Positions 6,419-12,577 of a stretch of 12,788 nucleotides of DNA are shown here, piece by piece. Below the pieces are notes generated by a model that was not told the origin of the DNA, did not search any database, and saw nothing but the letters and a program-made list of their open reading frames with translations. Origin of the DNA: JAYRGC01 sp041908065. Lineage in GTDB: Bacteria > Pseudomonadota > Alphaproteobacteria > UBA9219. Each line of letters begins with the position of its first letter. Within the stretch, counting starts at the first letter, position 1. Made by a program: the position numbers and the translations under genes. The DNA lies in NCBI GenBank assembly GCA_041908065.1, contig JAYRGC010000038.1, forward strand, positions 1-12,788, written 5' to 3'.

Positions 6419-8128
6419 GTGAACGCTTTTTTCCATACATTACGCAATCTGGGCGCGATGCGGTTGGCTGCGATCGCATTGGTAACCTTCAGTTTGCTTG
6501 GCTTTTTCGGCTTTTTGACGACAAGGATTTCCTCGTCGCCGATGTCGCTTTTGTATAACGAGTTGGATCAGCAAGACGCCGGATCCATCGCGCAAAAGCT
6601 CGATTCGATGAAGGTTCCCTACGAGGTTTCCCAAAACGGCGTGATTCGCGTGCCGTCGGATCAGGTTGGCAAAATCAGGATGCAGATGGCGGCCGAGGGG
6701 CTGCCCAAGGGCGGCTCCATCGGCTATGAGATTTTCGACCAAAAAGAGGGCTTCGGAACCACCAGCTTTGTGCAGAACATAAATCATTTGCGGGCGTTGG
6801 AGGGCGAGCTTGCCCGCACTATCGGCACGATGGGGCAGGTGCAGTCAGCCCGCGTCCATCTGGTGTTGCCGCAACGCGAGTTGTTCAGCCGAGGGACTCA
6901 GGCGGCGACGGCCAGCGTTTTCCTGAAGGTGCGCGGCGGGGTTGTCTTGGCGCGGGAACAAGTCGCGGCGATCCAGCATCTTATCGCCGCCGCCGTGCCG
7001 CAGCTCCAGCCCGGGCAAATTTCCATAGTCGACGACAAAGGCAACCTGTTGGCGCGTCCATCCGGCGATGGGGCGGGCGGGGTCGCCGGCGGTGTTTCCG
7101 GCACGCCCGAAGATATGCGGCTTTCCTTCGAACAAGCCCAAGCCCGCAAGATAGAGGACTTGCTGTTCCAGACCATAGGATACGGCAAGGCGCGGGCACA
7201 GGTGTCGGCGGATCTGGATTTCGATCGCGTGACCACCAGTTCCGAGATATACGATCCCGAAAGCCAAGTCATACGCTCGACGCAAAGCACGAGCGAGGAA
7301 TCCAATGCGTCCGAAGGCGACGCCGGAAACGTCACCATCGCCAACAATCTCCCGGGCGCGCAGGCGCAGGGCGGGGCGGCGGCCAATTCCAACCGCAGCA
7401 ACAAGACGGAAGAGACCGTCAATTACGAGATAAACAAAACCATCCGCAATCAGGTTCGCGAATCCGGACAGGTCAAGCGTCTGTCGGTTGCGGTGGTGGT
7501 CGACGGCACTTACGCCGCAGCTTCCGCCGAAGGCGGGGCGCAGACCTATCAGGCGCGCACGCCGGAAGAGATGGAGCAGATAAAATCCGTCGTCAAGTCG
7601 GCAGTAAATCTCGATCCCGCCCGCGGCGACACGCTGGAAGTGGTGAATATGCGCTTCGCCACCGGAGAAGGCGGCAAGGCCGAGGGCAGCTCGCCGGAGA
7701 TGCTGATGGGCGTGCCCAAGGCCGAATTGCTGCGGATGGTGGAAACTTTGATGCTGGCCGTCATCGGCTTGCTGGTGGTCTTGTTGATAGTGCGTCCGAT
7801 AATGCGCCGCATCTTCGATTCCGCCAGCATGGCTTTGGGCGATCAGCAGAACATTCTGGCGCACGCCGGATATTCGATGGGCGGCGGCATGGCAGCGCAA
7901 CTTCCTCCGCCGGGCAGCGGCGCGTTCAGCGGAGGCCACGGGGGCGGCGGACAAATAGGCGCGGCCGAGGAAGAACAGGAATCCGAGATCGAGAAGATGA
8001 TAGATATTTCCCGCGTTGAAGGGCGGGTCAAGGCTTCGTCGTTGCGCAAGGTGGGCGAGATAGTCGACAAACATCCCGACGAGACGGTCGCTATTTTGCG
8101 TAACTGGATATATCAGGAAAACAGGTAG
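6419..8128 (+). CDS. fliF: Flagellar MS-ring protein FliF
   Basis: FliF forms the inner-membrane MS-ring on which the flagellar rotor and export gate assemble. The 569-residue product is close to the family's usual length. Residues 1-37 hold the first membrane helix (LAAIALVTFSLLGFFGFL). The periplasmic ring-building domains follow, with LLYNELDQQDAGSIAQKL at 44-61 and later ARVHLVLPQRELF. A Ser/Asn/Gly-rich variable region lies around residues 285-345, and a second membrane helix (LMLAVIGLLVVLLIVRPIM) at about 443-462. The acidic C-terminal tail, with VDKHPDETVAILRNWIYQ near the end, is the FliG-binding part. The start is a GTG at 6419 with GGGGAG at 6402-6407; the MNAFFHTLRNLGAMRLAA N-terminus agrees with alphaproteobacterial FliF as I recall it. 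It is the first gene of the operon, 9 bases from fliG. Confidence 0.97.
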   Translation: MNAFFHTLRNLGAMRLAAIALVTFSLLGFFGFLTTRISSSPMSLLYNELDQQDAGSIAQKLDSMKVPYEVSQNGVIRVPSDQVGKIRMQMAAEGLPKGGSIGYEIFDQKEGFGTTSFVQNINHLRALEGELARTIGTMGQVQSARVHLVLPQRELFSRGTQAATASVFLKVRGGVVLAREQVAAIQHLIAAAVPQLQPGQISIVDDKGNLLARPSGDGAGGVAGGVSGTPEDMRLSFEQAQARKIEDLLFQTIGYGKARAQVSADLDFDRVTTSSEIYDPESQVIRSTQSTSEESNASEGDAGNVTIANNLPGAQAQGGAAANSNRSNKTEETVNYEINKTIRNQVRESGQVKRLSVAVVVDGTYAAASAEGGAQTYQARTPEEMEQIKSVVKSAVNLDPARGDTLEVVNMRFATGEGGKAEGSSPEMLMGVPKAELLRMVETLMLAVIGLLVVLLIVRPIMRRIFDSASMALGDQQNILAHAGYSMGGGMAAQLPPPGSGAFSGGHGGGGQIGAAEEEQESEIEKMIDISRVEGRVKASSLRKVGEIVDKHPDETVAILRNWIYQENR

Positions 8129-8137
8129 GCGGCGGCT

Positions 8138-9163
8138 ATGGCAGGCGTCAGAGTCAGAGAAGACGTAAGGGGGCTCTCGGGTCCGGAGCGGGCGGCGGTC
8201 TTCATCCTTTCGTTGGGTGAGGAAAACGCGGCGAGGATTCTCGCCCATATGAACGACGACGAGATAAAAGAGCTGTCGCAGGTCATGGCCAACCTCGGCA
8301 ACGTCAGCTCCAACTTGGTCGAGCGTCTGTTCGTGGAATTCGCCGAGCAAATGTCGTCCACCGGATCTCTGGTCGGCACGATGGAATCCACCGAACGCCT
8401 TTTGATGAAGGTGTTGGACAAGGGCCGCGTCGACAACATCATGGAAGACATACGCGGTCCGGCAGGCCGCACCATGTGGGACAAGCTGGCCAACGTCAAC
8501 GAAGGCGTGCTGGCGAACTTCTTAAAGAACGAATATCCGCAAACCGTGGCCGTCGTCGTCTCGAAGATAAAGCCGGATCACGCCGCCAAGGTTCTGGGGC
8601 AGTTGCCGGAAGCCTTCGCCATGGAAGTGATCATGCGGATGCTGCGGATGGAATCCGTGCAAAAGGAGGTTCTGGACGACATCGAGCGCACGCTTAGAAA
8701 CGAGTTCATGAGCAATCTCGCCAAGACCAACCGCCGCGATCCGCACGAGGCGATGGCCGAAATATTCAATAATCTGGATCGCTCCAGCGAGTCCAAGTTC
8801 CTGACGGCCTTGGAGGAACGCAATCGGGATTCCGCCGAAAAAATAAAGGGGCTGATGTTCACCTTCGAGGATTTGGGCAAACTCGACGGCACGGCGGTAC
8901 AGGCCTTGCTGCGGGTAGTCGACAAGGCCAAGCTGCCCATAGCCTTAAAGGGCGCGTCGGAAACCTTGCGCGAACTGTTCCTTTCCAACATGTCCGAGCG
9001 CGCCGGAAAGCTGCTGCGCGAGGATATGCTGGCATTGAAGCCGCAACGCCTGCGCGACGTGGAGGAGGCGCAAAGCGGCATAGTGACTCTCGCCAAGGAT
9101 ATGGCGGGACGCGGAGAGATAACCATTTCCAAGGGCAGCGAAGAGGATCAGCTTGTCTATTGA
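8138..9163 (+). CDS. fliG: Flagellar motor switch protein FliG
   Basis: FliG sits on the cytoplasmic face of the MS-ring, contacts the stator and generates torque. The 341-residue product covers the N-terminal FliF-binding domain (about 1-105), the middle domain with the EYPQ version of the EHPQ motif at 132-135, and the C-terminal domain. The C-terminal domain has the MFTF hinge (the family MFxF motif) at 240-243 and the charged torque helix around residues 271-296 (KGASETLRELFLSNMSERAG), followed by REDM and RLRDVEEAQ. All of this is as expected for a working switch protein. The ATG at 8138 follows fliF by 9 bases with only a weak GGCGG ribosome site. Its 3' end overlaps fliH by 11 bases, which points to translational coupling. 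Confidence 0.97.
   Translation: MAGVRVREDVRGLSGPERAAVFILSLGEENAARILAHMNDDEIKELSQVMANLGNVSSNLVERLFVEFAEQMSSTGSLVGTMESTERLLMKVLDKGRVDNIMEDIRGPAGRTMWDKLANVNEGVLANFLKNEYPQTVAVVVSKIKPDHAAKVLGQLPEAFAMEVIMRMLRMESVQKEVLDDIERTLRNEFMSNLAKTNRRDPHEAMAEIFNNLDRSSESKFLTALEERNRDSAEKIKGLMFTFEDLGKLDGTAVQALLRVVDKAKLPIALKGASETLRELFLSNMSERAGKLLREDMLALKPQRLRDVEEAQSGIVTLAKDMAGRGEITISKGSEEDQLVY
9143..9147 (+). promoter_or_regulatory. Shine-Dalgarno deciding the fliH TTG start
   Basis: GAGGA inside the fliG coding end lies 5 bases before the TTG at 9153. The only nearby ATG in that frame (9180) has no comparable site, so TTG is preferred. Confidence 0.6.
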
Positions 9164-9875
9164 CTCCAACATCGCCGAGATGGATTCCTCCGCCGTTGCC
9201 GGAGCCCCTCCTGCGCGAAAATATACGTTCGAACGGGTATTCGACGATCTTTCCGGCGGAAAGGCCGCGCGCGAACGCGAAAAGCCCAAACCTACCTTCA
9301 CCGAGGAGCAAATGGCCGAGGCCTGCGACAAGGCCAGAGCCGAGGGCGTGTCCCAAGGACGGCAGGCCGAGGCGGAGAACGACAAAAAACGTCTGGCGAC
9401 CGCGTTGGAAAAGCTGGAGGCTAGGATGTCCATGCTTTCGGCGGAGGCCGAAGGCCGCTATCAATCCAGCCTGTCCCACATGCGCGATGTCGCCTTGGCG
9501 ATGGTTCGCAAGCTGTTTCCCGCCTATGCGGCTCGCCACGGCTTGGACGAAATCCGCAAGGTAATATCCGACAGCATGGCTTCGGCCATCGACGAGCCGA
9601 GGATAGTCGTCCGCGTCTCGGAAAAGCTTTTCGAAGACGCCAGCGCGATGATCGAAGATATAAACAAAAGATTGGCTTACGCGGGAAAAACGATAGTCTT
9701 GGCCGAGGAAGGCTTGGGGGAGTCCGACTGCCGCGTGGAATGGGCGGACGGAGGAATGGAGCGCAAGGCCGAGGACGTTTTCGGCAACATAGAGGAAGCG
9801 GTGGCAAAGGCGGCCTCCCCGCGTCAGGACGTTGACGCGACGCGCGGGCAGACAGATCAACAGGGAGAGCAATGA
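9153..9875 (+). CDS. fliH: Flagellar export regulator FliH (FlbE-type)
   Basis: FliH binds and restrains the export ATPase FliI and links it to the C-ring through FliN. In Caulobacter the gene at this position is called flbE. The 240-residue product has an N-terminal segment with KYTFERVFDD at 23-32, then a long helical, coiled-coil-prone stretch (about 50-100) with a short GxxxG motif (G65-V-S-Q-G69) of the kind common in FliH. A mixed C-terminal domain (about 105-220) follows, then a polar tail. The start is TTG 9153, chosen for the ribosome site at 9143-9147; ATG 9180 would shorten it by nine residues. It overlaps fliG by 11 bases and fliN by 4. The family call rests on weak similarity plus firm operon position, because FliH sequences diverge strongly. 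Confidence 0.85.
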   Translation: MSIDSNIAEMDSSAVAGAPPARKYTFERVFDDLSGGKAAREREKPKPTFTEEQMAEACDKARAEGVSQGRQAEAENDKKRLATALEKLEARMSMLSAEAEGRYQSSLSHMRDVALAMVRKLFPAYAARHGLDEIRKVISDSMASAIDEPRIVVRVSEKLFEDASAMIEDINKRLAYAGKTIVLAEEGLGESDCRVEWADGGMERKAEDVFGNIEEAVAKAASPRQDVDATRGQTDQQGEQ

Positions 9876-10198
9876 TGAGCGAAGAAGGACTTACGCTGTC
9901 CGAGCTTGACGCCAGCGGCAACGAAGCCGCCAAGGATGCGGCGACAGTTACCGTGAACGATCTGGAAGCAGTATACCTAATTCCGGTCGAGGTTTCCGCC
10001 GTGCTGGGCAAAGCCACAATGAGGGTCAGCGACTTGCTTAAACTGGGACGCGGAGCCGTCATCGAGTTGGATCGCAAGGTCGGCGAGGCCATAGACATAT
10101 ACGTCAACAACCGCCTCGTCGCTCGCGGCGAAGTCGTGGTGGTGGAAGACCGCCTCGGCATAACCATGACGGAAATAATCAAGGCGGATAGGACGTAA
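9872..10198 (+). CDS. fliN: Flagellar motor switch protein FliN
   Basis: FliN forms the lower part of the C-ring, working with FliG and FliM in switching and with FliH in docking export substrates. The 108-residue product is a typical short FliN: a polar N-terminal tail (1-27), then the SpoA-type domain with LIPVEVSAVLGKATMRVSDL, LGRGAVIELDRKVGEAIDIY, and VNNRLVARGEVVVVEDRLGI ending in TEII. The start ATG 9872 overlaps the fliH stop in an ATGA junction. A second ATG directly follows at 9875, and either could be used with the AGGGAGAG site at 9862-9869. In the usual alphaproteobacterial operon flbD would follow at once; here about 1 kb of accessory DNA comes between. Confidence 0.95.
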   Translation: MMSEEGLTLSELDASGNEAAKDAATVTVNDLEAVYLIPVEVSAVLGKATMRVSDLLKLGRGAVIELDRKVGEAIDIYVNNRLVARGEVVVVEDRLGITMTEIIKADRT

Positions 10199-10256
10199 TC
10201 GGCGCGGCGGTGCTGACGTAAATAAGGAATCGCTTTCTCAGTAAGCGCGGTCTGTC

Positions 10257-10278
10257 CCTCCCCCTCCTTAGGGGGAGG
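10257..10278. repeat. REP-like GC hairpin between fliN and the XRE gene
   Basis: CCTCCCCC (10257-10264) pairs perfectly with GGGGGAGG (10271-10278) around a 6-base loop, and GCTAGCTAGGTGGGGGT follows to 10294. I recall similar 'CCTCCCC...GGGGAGG...TAGGTGGGGGT' sequences as interspersed intergenic repeats in many bacteria; that is memory, not a search. No T-run follows, so it is not an ordinary terminator, although it could still affect readthrough into flbD. A weaker hairpin, CGCTT-N7-AAGCG, lies just upstream at 10231-10247. Confidence 0.65.
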
Positions 10279-10306
10279 CTAGCTAGGTGGGGGTAGGTTC
10301 AGCGAA

Positions 10307-10606
10307 TTGCGTGAGCGCATGGAAGAAATGGAAGACCGTTTTGAGATTTTGCAGATGCAGGCCAAGGGGCCGAGCGATGATGCTTGGCCGGACGCTTTGG
10401 TTAAAAGATTATTGGACGGCGAAGCACCGCTGAAATTGTGGAGAGAGTTCAGAAAAATAAACTTGTCACAATTAAGCGATTTGACCGGCATCGCTAAGGG
10501 ATATTTGAGCGAGATTGAAAACGGCAAAAAGCCGGGATCTGCGTCGACACTTAAGGCCTGCGCGAAGGCACTACGGGTTGATATGGACGATTTAGTAAGG
10601 GGATGA
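10307..10606 (+). CDS. XRE-family HTH regulator, orphan antitoxin-like
   Basis: This small cytoplasmic DNA-binding protein (99 residues from TTG 10307, 95 from ATG 10319) has a helical charged N-terminus (RERMEEMEDRFEILQ), a connecting segment with LVKRLLDGEAPLKLWREFRK at 31-50, and a Cro/cI-type helix-turn-helix (LSQLSDLTGIAKGYLSEIEN at 53-72) followed by STLKACAKALRVDMDDLV. This layout is like the antitoxin or antitoxin-like regulators often paired with RelE/HigB-type toxins, but no toxin gene lies on either side. The frame stays open upstream to 10283 (LGGGRFSE before the TTG), where it runs into the REP-like element, so the original 5' end may be lost. No good ribosome site decides the start. 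It sits inside the flagellar operon and could repress its own or flbD transcription; this is speculation. Confidence 0.75.
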   Translation: MRERMEEMEDRFEILQMQAKGPSDDAWPDALVKRLLDGEAPLKLWREFRKINLSQLSDLTGIAKGYLSEIENGKKPGSASTLKACAKALRVDMDDLVRG

Positions 10607-10621
10607 CCGCGACGCCATGAA
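10596..10621 (+). repeat. 26-bp direct repeat, left copy
   Basis: This copy matches 11189-11214 at 23 of 26 positions: TAAGGGGAT and GCGACGCCATGAA are identical and only part of the 4-base centre differs. It contains the stop codon of the XRE gene (10604-10606) and an ATG at 10617 in the place that corresponds to the flbD start in the right copy. That ATG opens only a 7-codon frame (MKIGAIQ), whose stop overlaps the methyltransferase start in an ATGA junction at 10637-10640. Confidence 0.9.
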
Positions 10622-10636
10622 AATTGGAGCAATTCA

Positions 10637-11191
10637 ATGATGCTGGTCGCAATAACGGTTGTAATGCTTGCGCTTATTTTGGCTTGGGGAGGACTTTATT
10701 TTTATTATGACAATAAAACAGGGGTTGTGACCGTGGCGTCGTCGCCAAGAGTGCGCGGCATGATGATAAATCATTTGCAACAGGAGATTGTTCAAGGAAG
10801 AAAACAGCGAGTGATATATGACCTTGGTTCAGGCAGCGGTCAATTGTCTTGGTATGTCGCTAGGGCAATGCCTACATGCAAGGTAATCGGATTTGAGCTG
10901 TCATATATTCCTTGGGCAATATCATGGCTAAGGCAAAAGGCGTTGGGACCAAAAAATTTGTCGTACTATCGCGCGGATTTTATGTCTATGAATGTCGGAG
11001 ACGCTGACAGCGTTTTGTTGTATTTGCGAGGCAAGGTTATGCCGACGTTGAGCGAAAAGTTGTGGTTGGAGCTAAGATCCGGAACCCTTGTTGTTTCAAA
11101 TGCGTTTCCGCTACATGCTCCGTGGGAACCGTTTGTTTATGAATCGTATAACGAAACCGGCGCAAAGTTGTACGCGTACCGTAGACCTTAA
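10637..11191 (+). CDS. Membrane-anchored class I SAM methyltransferase
   Basis: The 184-residue protein has one N-terminal hydrophobic helix (about residues 3-24) and then a compact Rossmann methyltransferase domain facing the cytoplasm. Motif I is YDLGSGSGQL at 61-70, the acidic end of beta 2 is E87 in GFELS, and motif II includes D114 in RADF. A strand ending SVLLYL at 125-130 and GTLVVSNAFPLHAPWEP at 149-165 follow. There is no NPPY motif, so DNA adenine or Gln/Asn methylation is unlikely. The anchor plus the W-x-P end and the beta-strand order remind me of FAM173/ATPSCKMT-like lysine methyltransferases, but the substrate is unknown. GGAG at 10626-10629 supports ATG 10637. The gene is AT-richer (27 of 60 and 26 of 60 G+C in the lines at 10921 and 10981) than the flanking flagellar genes and is bracketed by direct repeats, which suggests later arrival. 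Confidence 0.8.
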   Translation: MMLVAITVVMLALILAWGGLYFYYDNKTGVVTVASSPRVRGMMINHLQQEIVQGRKQRVIYDLGSGSGQLSWYVARAMPTCKVIGFELSYIPWAISWLRQKALGPKNLSYYRADFMSMNVGDADSVLLYLRGKVMPTLSEKLWLELRSGTLVVSNAFPLHAPWEPFVYESYNETGAKLYAYRRP

Positions 11192-11214
11192 GGGGATAGC
11201 TGCGACGCCATGAA
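11189..11214 (+). repeat. 26-bp direct repeat, right copy
   Basis: This copy contains the TAA stop of the methyltransferase (11189-11191) and the ATG of flbD (11210-11212). The distance to the left copy is 593 bp and exactly spans the methyltransferase gene. The AAGGGG core could also act as a distant ribosome site for flbD, which would be a functional reason for conservation. Confidence 0.9.
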
Positions 11215-12577
11215 GCTGTTGATAGTAGGACATCACGAGGGGCATATCGCGACTGCGGGCAGGATGGCCGCGCAGCGCGGGGCGAAGGTCGCGCACGTGG
11301 ACGGCGTGGAGAGCGCGCTTAACGCGCTCCGAAGCGGCCACGGCGCGGATCTGGTGATGTGCGACGTCGCCATGGACGTGGCGCGGCTTATCGACAGCCT
11401 GAAGACCGAGCGCATCGCGGTTCCGGTCGTGGCATGCGGCATAGGAACGGACGCCAACGCCGCCGTCCGCGCCATACGCTGCGGAGCCAAGGAATACATT
11501 CCCCTGCCCCCCGACGCGGATCTTATCTATGCCGTCATTCAGGCGGTGGTCGAAGAAGACACGTCGTTTATCGCCGGCGACCCCGCCATGGCGATAGTCG
11601 TTCAAATGGTGGACAGGATAGCCCCCAGCGACGCCAGCGTGCTGATAACCGGAGAATCCGGAACCGGCAAAGAAGTGATAGCGCGGTATATCCACCGCAA
11701 AAGCCGCCGCTCCTCGGCGAATTTCGTTTCCGTCAATTGCGCCGCAATACCGGAAAATCTTCTGGAATCCGAGCTGTTCGGCCACGAAAAGGGCGCGTTC
11801 ACCGGCGCGGTGGCGCGGCGCGTCGGCAAATTCGAGGAAGCCAACGGCGGCACGCTGCTTTTGGACGAAATCAGCGAGATGGATTTGCGACTTCAGGCCA
11901 AGCTGTTGCGGGCGATACAGGAACGCGAGATCGACCGCGTGGGCGGCAACTCTCCGGTCAAGGTCGACATCAGGGTTCTGGCCACCTCCAACCGCGATCT
12001 GGAGGACGAGGTTCGCGCCAAGCGTTTCCGCGAGGACTTGTACTATCGCCTGAACGTGGTCTGCGTGCGAATGCCGCCTTTGCGCGACAGACCTGCCGAC
12101 ATCATTCCGCTGGTCGAGCATTTCGCCAAGAAATACTCCGCCTCCAATGGTTTGCCGGATCGTCAGCTGTCGTCCGAGGCCATGGGGCTTTTGATGGCGC
12201 ACATGTGGCGCGGCAACGTGCGGGAGCTGGAAAATACCATCCACCGCGCCGTCCTGATGGCGCGAGGCAACATGATCGAAGTCGACGCCATCATCCTGTC
12301 CGGCAACGACATGACCTCAGGCATGATGCGTTCTGCGGTTCAGGCTCCGGCATCGACTCCTGCAGGCGGAGGCTCTGGCTTGGTGGGGCGCACCGTGGCG
12401 GACGTGGAGCGCGACCTGATAATCGACACGCTGGGGCATTGCCTCGGCAACCGCACGCACGCCGCGAACATTTTAGGCATCTCCATTCGCACCCTTCGCA
12501 ACAAGCTGAAGCAATACGGCGATGAAGGCGTAAAAATCCCGCCCGCTGCGGGCGATACCGAAAAGGTGGTGTCGTGA
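11210..12577 (+). CDS. flbD: Sigma-54-dependent flagellar regulator FlbD
   Basis: FlbD is the enhancer-binding activator that, with RNA polymerase-sigma-54, switches on late basal-body, hook and flagellin genes in alphaproteobacteria and can repress fliF. The 455-residue product has a receiver-like domain (1-115), an AAA+ domain (about 125-355) and a Fis-type helix-turn-helix (HCLGNRTHAANILGISIRTL at 410-429). The AAA+ domain carries Walker A GESGTGKE at 148-155, the sigma-54-contact loop GAFTGA at 195-200 and Walker B GGTLLLDE at 213-220. The receiver keeps Asp52 but lacks the usual N-terminal acidic pair (LIVGHHE instead of a DD motif), as in Caulobacter FlbD, where FliX rather than phosphorylation is the main control; no fliX is in this window. 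Similarity to the remembered Caulobacter protein is extensive across all domains. The start lies inside the right direct repeat. Confidence 0.96.
   Translation: MKLLIVGHHEGHIATAGRMAAQRGAKVAHVDGVESALNALRSGHGADLVMCDVAMDVARLIDSLKTERIAVPVVACGIGTDANAAVRAIRCGAKEYIPLPPDADLIYAVIQAVVEEDTSFIAGDPAMAIVVQMVDRIAPSDASVLITGESGTGKEVIARYIHRKSRRSSANFVSVNCAAIPENLLESELFGHEKGAFTGAVARRVGKFEEANGGTLLLDEISEMDLRLQAKLLRAIQEREIDRVGGNSPVKVDIRVLATSNRDLEDEVRAKRFREDLYYRLNVVCVRMPPLRDRPADIIPLVEHFAKKYSASNGLPDRQLSSEAMGLLMAHMWRGNVRELENTIHRAVLMARGNMIEVDAIILSGNDMTSGMMRSAVQAPASTPAGGGSGLVGRTVADVERDLIIDTLGHCLGNRTHAANILGISIRTLRNKLKQYGDEGVKIPPAAGDTEKVVS

Noticed and set aside
6845..8350. Minus-strand open frame of 501 codons opposite fliF and fliG
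   Set aside because: It is antisense to the firmly identified fliF and start of fliG, and shows no domain motif; it reflects codon bias of the real genes.
10257..10278. Rho-independent terminator ending the fliF-fliN transcript
   Set aside because: The stem is strong but is followed by GCTAGCTAGGTGGGGG and no T-run, and flbD downstream is expected to be expressed with the operon.
10307..11191. Restriction-modification or toxin-antitoxin system formed by the XRE gene and the methyltransferase
   Set aside because: The methyltransferase has a membrane anchor and no NPPY or cytosine-methylase motifs, and neither a nuclease nor a toxin gene is present.
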